From assembly GCA_030704615.1 (NCBI GenBank), contig CM060733.1:53940001-54004000 (forward strand): 64,000 nt of DNA, given 5' to 3'. This document shows positions 11,521 to 24,637 of this stretch, one piece after another. Numbering within the stretch: position 1 is the first letter of the stretch; the number at the start of each line of letters is the position of its first letter. The notes under the pieces were generated by a model. It was not told where the DNA came from. It did not search any database and worked only from the letters and a program-made list of their open reading frames with translations. The DNA is from Takakia lepidozioides. Its lineage: Eukaryota; Streptophyta; Takakiopsida; Takakiales; Takakiaceae. A program made the translations under genes and the position numbers.

Positions 11521-12005
11521 ACAGGAGCTGAACCAGTATAAGAGTTTCACTCGAGTCTTTGAAAGTCGCCGTCTGCGAAGTTCGGTTACAACTTACAACC
11601 AACACACAAAGAAATGGCGACGACGACGTGGCGTGTTTATGATGACGTGGCGATGATGACGTGGTAACAACAGGAGCTGAACCAGTATAAGTTTCACTCG
11701 AGTCTTTGAAAGTCGCCGTCTGCGGGGTTCCGTTACAACCAACACACAAAAAAATTGACGACGACGACGTGGCATGACGCCGATGACGTGTTTATGATGG
11801 CGTGGCGACGATGACGTGGTAACAACAGGAGCTGAACTAGTATAAGAGTTTCACTCGAGTCTTTGAAAGTCGCCGTCTGCGAGGTTCCGTTACAACCAAC
11901 ACACAAAAAAATGACGAAGATGACGTGGCTGGAGACGACGACGTGGCGTGACGCCGATGACGTGGTGACGATGACATGTATACGATGACGTGTGATGACG
12001 TGGTA
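11521..12005. promoter_or_regulatory. Tandem repeats loaded with TGACGTGG bZIP-type motifs, upstream of NAT10
   Basis: A unit beginning ACAGGAGCTGAACCAGTATA starts at 11,521, 11,670 and 11,825 (periods 149 and 155). The tail of each copy is a low-complexity GATGACGTGG-rich tract. I count at least six exact TGACGTGG sites, three CGACGTGG sites and several TGACGTGT sites between 11,610 and 12,005. TGACGTGG is the hybrid C/G-box (hex) core bound by plant bZIP factors. The array ends about 390 bp before the NAT10 start codon. Binding is an inference; the array could also be a satellite that matches the motif by chance. Confidence 0.6.
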
Positions 12006-12390
12006 CTATGGCACCCTATTCCTGCTCTACGCTACACTAGTCTCCGACCTTCAGTTGTGGCCAGAATTACAATTTTTGATCGACGAGTAAAAAAACACTG
12101 GTGTAGGTCTGGCAGACAACGGTAGGTTTTAGGGCTTGACTAGGGTTTAAGGCTCCAGCCACCCCAGATGTCTGTGTCAACTCTGAGGGGCAAGGAGATG
12201 GTGTGAGGGTTGGAGCAGACAGACACACAAAGGATAGAAGGGGGTCTAGAAGTAAGGCCCATCTTTCGCATTTGAGGACGAGACAAGAGAGAGAGAATCA
12301 GAAGTAGTGAGACGTTATTGGGTTGAGGGGTATACACCAGGCGCACATTTGTTGCCAAGACAGCGGAGAGCGGATTATTATTGGGCAGGA

Positions 12391-15300
12391 ATGAGGAAGA
12401 AGGTGGATGCGCGCATACGGACGCTGGTGGAAAATGGCGTCAAAACGCGGCAGCGTTCCTTGTTTGTCATTGTGGGGGACAAGGGCCGGGATCAGGTCTC
12501 TTTCATTCTTGCCTTCCTCCTCACCCTCCCCTCTTTTTTGTTTCACTGATGTGCTCACAGTTGGTGCGGGGGGCATGTCTACGTTCTGTAGGAATGTAGC
12601 ATAAGTTTTCTGCAGGCTTTACCAAAAATACTTGGCTCGAGAATGATGAGCTTCATACTGACATATGAGTGGGTTGGCAGGTGGTGAATCTGCATTACAT
12701 GCTCTCAAAATCTGTGGTCAAGGCACGCCCTTCTGTGCTCTGGTGCTACAAGAAGGAGCTCTTTCTTAGCAGGTATGTTGCCTTCACTTCCTGCTCATTC
12801 TCCTCATTTTGTGAGCGAGGCGGTAAGTCTACTCGTGGCCTTTATCATCTGAAAAATTCATTTCTTGTTTTTCTCTTGTTTGGTCTCGTAAGTAGTTCAA
12901 CATAAGGAGCGATGAAAGTAGAAGCTATAGAAGTCTGTGCAAGGCTTGTGCTGTGTTTGAGTCGAATATGGCCACAGCGTCATCGTTCAACATATTTTAT
13001 GGTACTGTGAACCTCTTGTATGGTTAATCTGACACTGTACTTCCATTGTCTCTACCTCCATTGCAGTCACAAGAAAAAACGGATGCATCAAATAAAGAAG
13101 ATGATGCAGAGGGGACTGCTGGACCCAGAGAAGGATGACCCCTTTTCTCTCTTTGTGGCAAGCACCAATATTCGATACTGTTACTATGCGGATACCCACA
13201 AGATTCTTGGAAACACCTTTGGCATGTGTGTGCTACAGGTCAGCAATTACTTTCCTGCCATCTGCAATTTCAGATTTTCCAGTGATGCCTTGACTGTATC
13301 ATGTGTATGCTGTCTCACTGATTGCTGTCTCTCTCCAAGTGTGTAGGAGCTTACCTGTGAAGCACTCCATCTTTGAGCAACATTTGGGTTTTGTTTGCGG
13401 GTTCTTGTTGGTCTCTCTGTTCTTTTTGTGTCCTATAAACCCTCAGAAGTGACTCTCAGGAGGTTAAGACCTCTTTCATTCAGTTACCTTTCCATGATAG
13501 TGAGTTTAGGCCACACTAGCGTGTATATGTCTCTTCAATAATCTACATGGTCTTGGAAGAGAATGGACGTATGCCTGAGAATCTGTGTGGTTTTTTGCAG
13601 TGCAGGACTTCGAGGCGTTGACACCCAATCTGCTGGCACGCACTATTGAAACTGTGGAAGGTGGTGGCCTAGCAGTGCTATTGCTAAGTTCCCTCTCCTC
13701 TCTCAGCAGCCTCTACACCATGGCTATGGTGTGACTACTTTCTGGACCTCATTTTATCATGTTTCAGGTAGTTCAACTGTAGCTGCTCTAAAGTATGAAG
13801 AAGTGGAACAGTACACAGCACTATTTCAACATTGTAAACCAGCATGTTCATTGCCCATGTTCCAGGAACATGGTGCCCAAAGAATTTACATTTGTAACTC
13901 CTATTCTGGGACTTTCCATTGAGATCTGTTGCCTTTATTATGGCAGGATGTCCATGCAAGGTTCCGGACAGAATCGCATGCAGATGTAACAGGGCGGTTC
14001 AATGAAAGATTCATACTCTCACTTGCGTCGTGCAAGGTGTGCGTAGTGATGGACGACGAGCTCAATATATTGCCTATTTCTTCTCATATTCGCTCCATCA
14101 CCCCCCTCCCCACTATCGAGGTTTTCATCCTTTACATAGTATAGTTTTTCATTCCTTTTTCAACACATCAGGCAGAGTAGTTTCTCTGATTTCTGCTATT
14201 TTCCAAGTCAAATCAAGTTGGAACTGTGATTAACTTGAAATTACCTGCTTAAGGACGTTAAAGAATGTCAAAGTTCTGTTTATTACTGGTAAATTACGTG
14301 GTCTCATTGCTATCAAACCTATGGGCCAATGGCAGGGTGAGGAAGGCCTAACAGAGGCTGAGAAGGATCTGAAGGAACTCAAAGAGTCCTTAAGAGACAC
14401 CCAACCAGTGGGGCCATTGGTTAGCAAGTGTCGAACTCTTGACCAGGTATTCCCTCTGACATGTCAATGGTGTGCCGTATGTTTGTGTCATTGTTGTGCT
14501 TCTCACAACCTTACATACAATTTTTTAGTTCTTCAGGTTGAGAAATGAGATGTACTTCATATCATCCACGGAAAGCTGAAAGAGCTTATGGGACAAGAGA
14601 AAGCAAGAAACAAGGAGAGAGGGCCCCTCCACAAGCAGCCCCAAAGTAACTGGGTACTCAAGGGATTGTGTAAGAGTCAATGCCTCATGCAGATAGCAAT
14701 GAGACCACCTGATTTGACACTAATAAACAAAACATGCGCCTTCACCTTCATTACGAGGATCAGAAATGCTTAGCAGCATACCTCATAATGGAAGACCTTT
14801 GTGAGAGATTGGGTATGACAGAACAGACAATAGAATCTCCCATGGATGTCATAGTAGAAAGCACGGTGAAAGAAGAAATGTTCTTCACTTCCGATTTGCC
14901 TGTTGTTCCCAGTGCAGGCGGGGTTTAGGCTCACAGGGCAGGTTGTCCCACCTTCAAGTCTTTATCTGCAGACTGTGGGACCCCACCCTAATCCTCCCCA
15001 ATGCCCTTAGAAGAGAGGGAGATAGTTGCAGACAGGTAAGACTGAATGAATGAATGGAAGGAGGAATGGAAAAATAAATTGCATCCAGTGGTGCCTAGGG
15101 GACCCTTGGGACAAAGCAGAACTACAAGACAATTTGAAATAATATATGCAGAGCGAGAGACAGAGATTAAAGAATAACTCTAGTGAGGTCTTTTAGGCCT
15201 GATGGACTCCCTAAGTCCGAAACTGTTGTGGTGGGTGGTGTGATTCAGGTACTCAAATATTTTTGTTACGGCTCCAAGCCCAGAGAACTTAAAGACATTG

Positions 15301-18300
15301 TTTGAATTTGTGTTTAAAGGCTTTGATGCCATGGATTTCAAGGTGCTGCCTGTCTTCTCCTGTATTGCTTGATCAAAGTTTTTGAAGTATGTAGTGAACT
15401 CAGCATTCTTTGTTGGAACTCTCTACTGTAAGACTAGTCACAAAAATTTGGTCTTATTTCTTGAATATTTTGCAGGAACACATTGACTATGACCTGGTAG
15501 AGAGCACGAATCCATCATTCAACAAAGCAATTGTTCGTGTTAACATTTTCAAGCAGCACCGGCAGACAATTCAGGTATCCTAAGCTTTAGACTTTCAGTG
15601 TTTGATATGCAATGCAGGAGCCACTTACATGTCTGACAAAGGATCTACCTGGGTTTTTCTCATTGGGCATCTGTGTGGGGGTGGGCTGAGAATAACAGTA
15701 CATTCAGCCACAGGACAGTGAGAAGCTAGCGCAAGCAGAGCTACTAATAATCGATGAGGCAGCTGCCATTCCTCTGCCCATGGTGAAGGCGTTGCTTGGT
15801 CCTTACCTTGTCTTCCTTTGCTCCACTGTCAATGGGTAAGACATCATGGATTGCTGCAATTATTCCGAAGAGTATATAGTGCTTGTGTATCTACTCACTT
15901 AGGTGGTTGCAATGGGTGCAGAGTTGGGTCTTTGAGGTCACATATATGTCTGGCAGACATCCCCAGGTTTTACTGGGGAAGAATACTCTAATATTGTAGT
16001 GGTTCTTGCCTCCCTTTAGTTTTGGAGTTTGTGTTTGTCTGGACTGTCAACAGAACGGTGGTGATTGATAGCGGGGGCTCACCTGGATTTATGGAATGAC
16101 AGTTATGAGGGCACGGGGAGGTCACTATCATTGAAGCTGATACAACAGCTTCGGGAGCAGGGCCACAAGCTTCTGTCAAATGGCAGTGCTGATGGTGGAC
16201 CTGCGTCTGGTATTGTACCTAAACTTGGTGTTCCTCCCTTAGGTTTGAAGTTTGTACTCCTCAATTGTGATGTGTAGGTGTCTGGAGATGGTCTATAGTG
16301 TGGGCCTTCTCAAGGCTATATAATGTCAGTAACAGCAGCGGTTCAAGGTACTTAGGACTCTGCGCAACGACCTAGGGGCAACTTCTCTCAAGCCGCAGGG
16401 ATTCAATGTACTCAGAGGCAGGGGAGATAGAGTAGAGGCAGGCAGATGCAGACGAGACAGTAAAAGAGTTGGATAGATACTTTCAGATATGAAGGTTTGG
16501 GATATTTAAGATATATAGTGGAAATGGAATGCATTGGATGCTGAGCTGATACCCATGCACTAGCAGATTTAGATGAATATACATGCACGACTGATCTGTT
16601 GAAGTGTTGAGCGAGGATGATTTCATTGACCAGCACATGGGTATCAGCTCAGCATACATTTTCTTGCTTGCAGGGCGAGTATTCAAGGAGGTGGAGTTGG
16701 TGGAGCCGATTCGATATGCTGCTGGAGATCCCATAGAAGCTTGGTTACACGGGTTGCTGTGTTTGGATGCTGCCAATCACATCTCCAACATTGAGAGCAG
16801 GTTATGGTTACTTGCTCTCCAGCCTTTGTTGTTAGCTTGATGAATGTACATGACCCATTGTTCATGATATCGCTCTGGGATCCTTGGGTTGCTCATATCT
16901 AACAGAGAGGCTTACCCTCTTGTCAACTTTCCTTTTTATGTTACTCCCACTGCCTTGCGGTCTTGTGGCTCTTCATCACCACTTCACTTAACCTATTGCT
17001 GTGGGCTGCAGTTGTTGTGAGGTAAAACTATTGATGTTGTGAGCTGCTTTTCTCATGCACTGCAGGTTACCACATCCAAGTGAGTGCCAGTTGTACTACG
17101 TCAATCGTGATACCCTTTTCTCCTACCACAAGGCTAGTGAGGTCTTCCTCCAGGTAGTGGAACATGTTTGGATGGAAACCTGATGTCTGATGTTTGCTTC
17201 TGTCCTTTAATGTCTCTGTTTGAAATGGCTGTGTTATGTCTTTCTTCCATATCAATTTTACTCATGCGAAGGACAAGGGTTAACAGCCAGTAATTAAACG
17301 TATGTGTTTGCAATGGAAATGCTTGAAGCGTTCCTGAAGTTTTGTCGCATTGTACTCCTTCTAGAGGTGTAAATCACAATAGTGTTGTGTGGCTTGGAGG
17401 GGAACAGCGAATGATGGCTTTGTATGTGGCATCTCACTACAAGAACTCTCCTAATGATCTGCAACTCATGTCAGATGCCCCTGCTCACCACCTTTTTGTG
17501 TTGCTGGGTGAGTCCAGCAAGATTCTTTTTTTCATCCCACTCTGCAAACAACAGGATGGAAAATCAAGTTCGGTCTGTTGTTGGCAGTTTTTGGATCTTT
17601 GAGTGTGTGTGTGGGTAGTTAATGGGGTGGACTTCTCCCTTTTATTTGTTTTGCTATTTCTTCACTTCTCCTCGGCATTTTAAGGTTGTCTTGTGTATTG
17701 TGAGTTTGACTGTCATCTCTTGATTGGTGAACTTGTGTGGGATGGATTGGATAGGTCCTGTTGATGAGACACAGAATATGCTGCCAGACATCCTTTGTGT
17801 GCTCCAGGTATTGTGCTTTATGGCTTCCGGTCTCAACTCACCTCTTGTTTCATTGAGAAGCGAAGGTTGATAAAGGGTGCATGTGCATGGAATGCAACCT
17901 GCTTGTAGCTGGGCAGCTATTGAATTGTAAACCACGAGTCAAGTTTGACTTGTCAAATTGTGGATTGTGACTCTCAACTCATTTTGTCTGACGAAGGTGT
18001 GCTTAGAAGGCGAAATTTCGAAGCAGTCTGCCATGAGAAGTCTTAGTGAGGGGAACCAGCCCACTGGAGACCTCATTCCATGGACAGTATCACAACAGTT
18101 TCAAGATGCTGAGTTTCCAAGCCTGTCGGGTGCTCGCATTGTCCGGATCGCTGTGCACCCTAATCTCATCAGGGTGAGTGATTTATTTTGGTAGTGTGAG
18201 TATGGTAAGAGTGTCATGGAAGATGAAAAGGCTTTTGAAACCAGATGTGGAGTGTTGTTTACTATGACCTAGTGTAACAGCATGATTAGTTTGTGAGGAT

Positions 18301-21300
18301 ATGAGAAAACTATATGAGGTGGGAAAGGTGGAGTTTGACTGTTGTCTCTATGACCATTGTGTGAATGTTTTGTGGTTCTTTGGGACTCTTAAACCTTCTT
18401 GGACCCTATTGGAGATGGTTTATCAAAATTCAACCCCTGGTGCTTGCATTCAGCTGACAAGTGTAGCTTGTCTACCTCAATACTAGTGCGACAGAAGTGT
18501 AGCAGAGAGCAGTGACATTATTCTAGAGGTATCAAATCAACTGTGAAAGGTCAATACATTGGTTAGAGATGCAACAGGGAGATTTTGTCAAGCGTGACTG
18601 TGGATTTTTAACTTGTGTTGTGTGTGATGTAGGCTGGTTATGGTTCATGTGCTGTCGATCTTCTAGCCAGGTCTATCTTTCTATCCCCTCTGCCTCCAAA
18701 GCGTCTTTCTATCTTTCTCTGCAAAACAGCTTAGTGGCTTACCTGAATGAAGCACTTCCCTTTATGGTTTATTTTTTGGTTTCTGTGGTTGTTAATCTTC
18801 TAGCAAGCTCTATTTCCTTGTATCTTTCTCTCTGTCTCCTTCTTGGCCTCCCATGGATATAATGAAGTTTCTTGGTCTTCTTTCTTCTCTTCCACCCTTT
18901 GGTTGGGCATTCAAAGCACAGATCGAAGGCTTGTTGGTAGATTGCATTACCTTCTGAGTTCAAACAAGTGTGCTATACCGATACATCGTTGTTGGCTATC
19001 CTTAAGTAGCCCAGGCATACATGTTATAGCTTGGGTTTAGCTCGGCTAGACGGACATTTGGACCTCTTTCTCTCTCCTCTCTCCTGCCTCCTGCGCGTCT
19101 CTTCCTGTTACTTTCAAGTCCTCAGATCCAGTGTTCTTTCTGTGAACCATTGGTGATGATTCTCAACCACTGTAAGCACTGGGTATTCCAGGGTGACCAA
19201 AGCTTATCATGAGCTCAAATATCATATGTGCGTGACAGCGATTGATGACTAATTGTGGTTGTTTTCTCCTTTTCATGTACACAGATACTATGAGGGACAA
19301 TTGACAAATCTAATAGAAGGGGATGTTGAAGAACCCAAATCAAAACAGAACAAGCTTTTGGTTACTGAGGCAGCAGCCCAGGTTGGCTGCTTTGCCACCC
19401 CCTAGTTTCTCCCTCTTTTTATCAGTGTATGGGTGCAGGGGACAAGGACTTCAGTTTGTATCCACTTACACTCATAGGGACAGTAAGAAGCTCAAGCTCA
19501 ATGTTGTAAAACATTAGGTGAATTGGTTGGCCCTGATCAGAAGGGTCTGATAATTGTATCCACATCTTGCCCTAGACCTGGATTTGTTATCCAGCGACTT
19601 GCAACCTGTTGTTGAAATAAAGAAGATTAGTAATGTTATTTGCATTCCTTGTTTGTGAAAAGTGGTGCCCTAATCCCTTGATTGTGGAACACAGGTTTCT
19701 TTGTTGGAAGAGAATTTGAAGCCACGGACGAACTTTCCACCACTTTTGGTTGGGCTCCATGAGCGAAAGCCAGAAAGACTACATTACTTGGGTGTCTCTT
19801 TTGGCCTCACCCAATCACTGTACAATTTTTGGCAGAAGCGTAAATTTGTCCCTGTTTATGTGCGGCAAACAGCTGTGAGTTGTCTCAAATTTTCATAGTT
19901 TCGGAACTTGTATTTTGTAAATTTAAGGTGTTCTCTTGAGGGTGATAATGCAGACATACGTAATAGAATCAGCAATCATTTGGAGAATTGTGGGCCTTAG
20001 CAAAAATTTAAATTTGGGGTACCTGGTCTTCTTGGCAAAAATGTATGCGAGGAATCTAACTTACCTTGGCTGTCTTTCAGAGTGATATAACTGGGGAGCA
20101 CACATGTGTGGTTTTGAGGCCCCTGGAGAATGAGGATGTGGATGGCAACGCTGGGTTATTGGGTGGCTGGCTTCACCCCTTCAATCAGGGTATGTCGATT
20201 CATGGACACAGAGATAAAACATCTGTGATGGGGCAGTTGGCACAATCATGCCATGGAATTCAAATCAAACATGTGGAGATGCTTTGATGAATATCCAGTT
20301 TAAATTGCTAAGGCACATTATCAGGGTGTCACCCCGCAGATTATCTCTCTCTTTTGAACTAGCCAGGATGGAGACTTACAACAGTCTCAAGGCTTCTGCT
20401 CATTTTGTTTGTGACTGATGCAGATTTTCGGAGACGATTCATGACACTTCTGGGTTTCAGCTTCCGCACATTTGCACCTGGACTTGCCTTGAGGTATACG
20501 ATGTCCTCCCTGAAGTGTTGGCAATTGGGAAATTTTTAGAGGAACTCAAACCCAAAGCATGTTTGTTGAGATTGCATACTGTTGTGGGTGTTTGTTGCAG
20601 CATTTTGGATCCAAAGATTGCATTCACAGAACAGGAAGCTTTGGGTGGGACATCCACTGAGAATATTCTTGGGGGGAAAACCCCTAGTTTGACACCTTAT
20701 GATCTGAAGCGCTTGGAATCATATGCCAGTAATCTTGTTGACTATCACATGGTGAGTTCTCATTTTCTCTGTTTCATTATTCCCAAGGAATAGGGAAATG
20801 ATGTAGAACAAAAAATTGAATTCCTCTCCTAAAGTGAGGGAGCAGCTAGACCAGATCAGCTTGGGGGAAGTGGTCGATAAGGTCTTTCAGTTCTTTTATC
20901 AATTGCACAGGGAAGAAGCCCACCGTCGAATACGCGATCTCTTTGGCATGGAAGCATTCGAGCCTATACCCCTTATGTTCCAGGAAATGAGAGACCAAGT
21001 CATGGGGGCATACTGTAGCAGCCCCTGACGTTGTCATGAATTGATAGCTGTAAATAAGAGCGCAGGGTATCATACTGAACGTCAGCAGGGGTTAGCCCAG
21101 GGCTCTGGCCCGATATGCAGGATAGAAGACAGAGCAGAGAGTGGCTATCCCAAAGAACAAAAATGGAAGCCTGGGGGGCTAAGCAAAATGAAATGAAGGG
21201 AAAAAAATGTCTGGGCCACCAATTGATAGCTACAGCAGCATAGATACCAGCATAAGAGCAAAAATGAGGATTGATGAACAAGGTCCCATTCCCTAGGGGG

Positions 21301-22996
21301 TTTGTCAGGTCAAAGATCAGAAGTGTTCCTTTGTCCAGAAACACAATTTTAGGCACTCCCAGTTCAAAGCGCATGCCTAACATGATAAGGACAAGCACCT
21401 CTACATTTCAATTACGTTTCCATGTTTGGTTTCAATCTCTGACTTATCTTAGTTGCTCGGATTTGATGTGTAGATATTGGATCTGATACCCGCAGTGGCA
21501 CGGCTTTTTTTCTTGGAGAGATTGCCGGTGTCGCTCTCGTATGGTCAGGCAGCCATTTTACTTTGCTTGGGTTTACAGCATCAGCAGCTGGAGCATGTTG
21601 AGGTTTGTTAACACTATCACTTTGTTCACCCTTGTGTTCGAGTCTCATTTTCATGTTTGCAAGCATTTATTGATACCAGCATGTAAGCACACATCGAAGG
21701 CTTGTTGGTAGTTTGCAGTTACCATCTGAGTTCATCACGTGTGCGAGATTAAACTTGTCACATGGCTGGTCACTAGACTACCCAAAGTAATGCATCCAGC
21801 TTTGGGGCCTTCATGGCATACAACCCTGTCACGAACAGATACATATACATGCTAAGAGGCATCGCTCTCATACCATCTTCCTGACTGCTAGAATAAACAT
21901 CATGTCCTCAAGAAACACTTGATACTCTGACATGGTGGTTTACTGTACGCAATCTCCAGAAGAATTGGCTGTGTTTGAGGACCTTGTTGGTCTGTCTTTG
22001 GGTGGGAAATTAATCTGTGGGGACCATCCTGTCAACCAATCGCAGCCAATGCTTATAGTTAATTGTCATTGAGCATCTTTCATCCTGTGTCAGACTTGAT
22101 AACAATTCCACCCTGGTATTTGCTCATAGCTGGGTCATTGGTGGCTGTTTGTCAGGCACAATTGAAGCTACCAGCAAGCCAGATCCTGGCACTCTTCAAC
22201 AAGACAGTACGCCGGCTTCATGGCCAGCTTCACAAGGCAGCAGCCAAACAAATTGAGGCTGCGTTGCCCCGACTTAGAGAGGTAATTCTGTCTTGTTGGA
22301 CCTTAGAGCTGAATCCTTCACAGTCCATTTATCAGGCCCCTGTATGTCAAATTTCCTTTATATAAGCTGTCAACCTGTCTGAATTGGAAGCTTATCTATC
22401 CCCTTGCTTGAGTGCAGGTGACTATGAGGCCACACATGACATCTGTGGATGATGATCTGAACAGTGCTGCCCAGAAAGTTAAGGTTAGCTCTCTCAATCG
22501 CCTCTCCTCTTCACCCTGTCCTGTTTCCCTGATGTACAAATTGTGTTGCATTGTCAAGACTTGATGAAGTATTCTGATTGGCTCTCAGAGCTACAAGCCT
22601 GCAGTCACAAAGAGCTTCTTTCTTTCCTGTGGATATGGTCTCATTCTTCTATTCACTTGACATTGATATCCATGTCTAGAGGTCACACTCTGCACTTACT
22701 TGGATACATATGCTATTTGATGCTGCCAGGCAGATATGATGGAAAAGATGGAGGATATGCTGAACCCGGAGAAGTTGCAGCTGTTTGCCATAGCTGGAAA
22801 AGAGGCTGACTTTGACGAAGCTCTTGCTAATGGAAAGGTTCCCATGAGTGGGTTTGTTAGTGTCAAGTCTAGTGGTGTGAAGAAGGCTGATGCTAGAGAC
22901 AAATTGAAAGGGGGGAAACAAGGAAATGCGAAGAGGAAGAAAGGGCAGGATTCCACGCCACGGTCCACGGGTAAAAAAGCTAGAAAACAAACTTGA
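12391..22996 (+). CDS. NAT10: RNA cytidine acetyltransferase (NAT10/Kre33 family), about 25 exons; P-loop exon not found
   Basis: The family makes N4-acetylcytidine in 18S rRNA and, with an adaptor, in tRNA, in the nucleolus. Exons: 12391-12495, 12681-12772, 13067-13238, 13606-13728, 13947-14120, 14336-14446, 15249-15342, 15476-15574, 15699-15835, 16103-16209, 16674-16800, 17066-17153, 17408-17507, 17755-17807, 17997-18173, 18633-18670, 19285-19381, 19695-19874, 20081-20189, 20424-20493, 20601-20751, 21474-21602, 22156-22281, 22418-22483, 22730-22996. The N terminus (MRKKVDARIRTLVENGVK) and the DUF1726 region match plant homologues closely. Walker B-like LLIIDEAAAIPLP is in the exon at 15,699; the GNAT region with RIAVHPNLI and AGYGSCAVDLL spans 17,997-18,670; the C terminus is Lys-rich (nuclear). 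Every phase fits except between 14,446 and 15,249. There the roughly 44 residues with the GRGKS P-loop are missing and the join would shift frame by 2 nt. The gene is thus either damaged or mis-assembled there. Confidence 0.9.
14273..14733. repeat. 42-bp inverted repeat flanking NAT10 exon 6
   Basis: Bases 14,273-14,314 and 14,692-14,733 are inverted copies of each other, about 35 of 42 positions matching, including 17 perfect bases (GATAGCAATGAGACCAC). They bracket the exon at 14,336-14,446, next to the place where the P-loop exon is missing. Confidence 0.7.
18905..19060 (+). repeat. Intronic repeat, copy A
   Basis: CGAAGGCTTGTTGGTAG followed by TTGCA.TACC and TCTGAGTTCA recurs at about 21,685-21,760 in another NAT10 intron. 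It is a dispersed repeat of unknown type. Confidence 0.5.
20816..21028 (+). other. Unidentified coding-like segment inside a NAT10 intron
   Basis: The frame reads VREQLDQISLGEVVDKVFQF, then REEAHRRIRDLFGMEAFEPI and MFQEMRDQVMGAY, before a stop. Composition is protein-like (amphipathic, charged) but it has no counterpart in NAT10. Just after it, CCCCTGACGTT (about 21,025) and AACGTCAGCAGGGG (about 21,080) form an inverted repeat. It may be a captured gene fragment. Function unknown. Confidence 0.3.
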
Positions 22997-23109
22997 TTGG
23001 CAGAATGGAAATCTAAACTTCGCATTCACGTACAGTTGGGCAATTCTGGTAGGTGCACATTCTATCAGATAGCCACTCTAATATGTGAGGTCCCAAGATT
23101 CCTTTTTTG

Positions 23110-23140
23110 CCTCCTCTCTCTCTCTCTCTCTCTCTCTCAC
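23110..23140. repeat. (CT)n microsatellite
   Basis: Run of CT dinucleotides just downstream of the NAT10 stop codon. Confidence 0.9.
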
Positions 23141-23734
23141 TCAGATTGGGGTCTGAATATGTGATGAGCAGTGCACATGTTGAGCTTTCCAGGACAAACC
23201 TGAAAAGCCAGGTCCAACTTCCATCTTCAAAGGGTATGTCCCGCTATTGGAGTGAATTCTTGGTCCCCTGCCACCCTCTCACCCCCCCACATTCCTAAAT
23301 GGGTGTGGGTACAAGCTGGTAGCTCCGCTATGTACACAAACCTTTGACCAAGTATTCATGGATACTTGAAACCAAAAACTCTTGTTTCATTTAATTATTC
23401 TACATCATCAGGGTCACTGCAGTATCTGCAGGCACCACTTGATTGGAGGTGATGAAAATGGTGGAATGATCCATGTTTTCCTTGTGAATGTGAGTTTTGA
23501 TGAGGTCCTCATATGGCCCCACTGGGATCACAAGATCACAGATTGTTTAAACCTGGCTACTCACAAATGATCACTACGTGACATTTGGATCTAGCACTTT
23601 GCCCACAGATACTATCTCACATTTGAAGCAACGGGTGCTGTGGGTGTGAGAGACTTTGTTGCAAAACAGCATATTGCCCATCTCTTTCCTTGCTAAAAGC
23701 TGTCTGGCAGGTTGCCTGCACGACTGACATTTGA

Positions 23735-23800
23735 AATTTTTGGGTAGGAAAGAGATTTTTGGGTAGAAAAGAGATTTTTGGGTAGGAAAGAGATGGGCAA
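23735..23800. repeat. Short tandem repeat, unit close to GGGTAGGAAAGAGATTTTT
   Basis: Three consecutive copies of a unit of about 21 bp with one or two substitutions. The surrounding 23,140-24,637 holds no supported gene; 23,930-24,440 is strikingly CG-rich compared with its flanks. Confidence 0.8.
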
Positions 23801-24637
23801 GGAGCCCGGAGACCTCTGCTTTGGCATCTGTATCTAATCTCTACCTCTTTCGCCTTTGTGGGGTTGTGTGACAAATTCCCCATGATATGGGCAGTGAAAA
23901 ATGGATGAAATATGCTGAAAGAACCGCACAAGATGGATGATTACTTGACGGTCGAGATGTCGTCTTATCTCCTACTCATGGCCGAGATGGAGCCCAGCTT
24001 GCGTCATAAGTGACGTTCAGTTGGGATCCGACAGAAACGTCAGGCACCGTCCGACAGAGTCAAGTTTATCGTCAACGGCAACGTTGGGCCTACCGGCCGC
24101 TCCGACGGACCGCGTCTCTACGTCGGGGCCACTTTCGGACGTCAGATTGTCGTCACGGGATTCCGGCAACGACTGCCATCCAGCTAAGTGTGTCGTTAGC
24201 GGCGGATGACCGACCACAACGGTCATTCGTATGTTCGATCCAAATCAGGCACCTACGCGTATTTACGTTGTCTCCCTCGCAAAGCGGCGCAAACAGGCGC
24301 GACCGGCCACCGGCTACCGCGTGCACACGACGGGGCCCCTGGGCCCCGCCGTCACTTATTAACTCGCCGGGGGTCGGCGCGGTAACCCACGGCTTCACCG
24401 GGCCATTTACTTGCCCTTTCGTGGCTCGTTAGTGAGATTACCGCAAATAGCACGCACGCAATGAGGGATTAGTAACGCTTTATTAACGAGAAAGGATTCC
24501 GTTAGTGAGGAGCGAGTCGACTGTTGGTTTGCTGGTCCCCCTCACACATCACTCACTAACCCGACCCTACCCACCCTCCTTTTCACAGGGGAAAATAAAC
24601 TAAAATATTCGCAACGAGACAGCAAGGCTGTCAATGT

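Noticed and set aside
11348-11775. Minus-strand open frames with repeated TATFKDSSE
   Set aside because: Produced by the tandem TGACGTGG-type repeats; no conserved protein.
24010-24432. 140-codon frame in the CG-rich stretch
   Set aside because: Several overlapping frames on both strands are open because of high GC; no motif.
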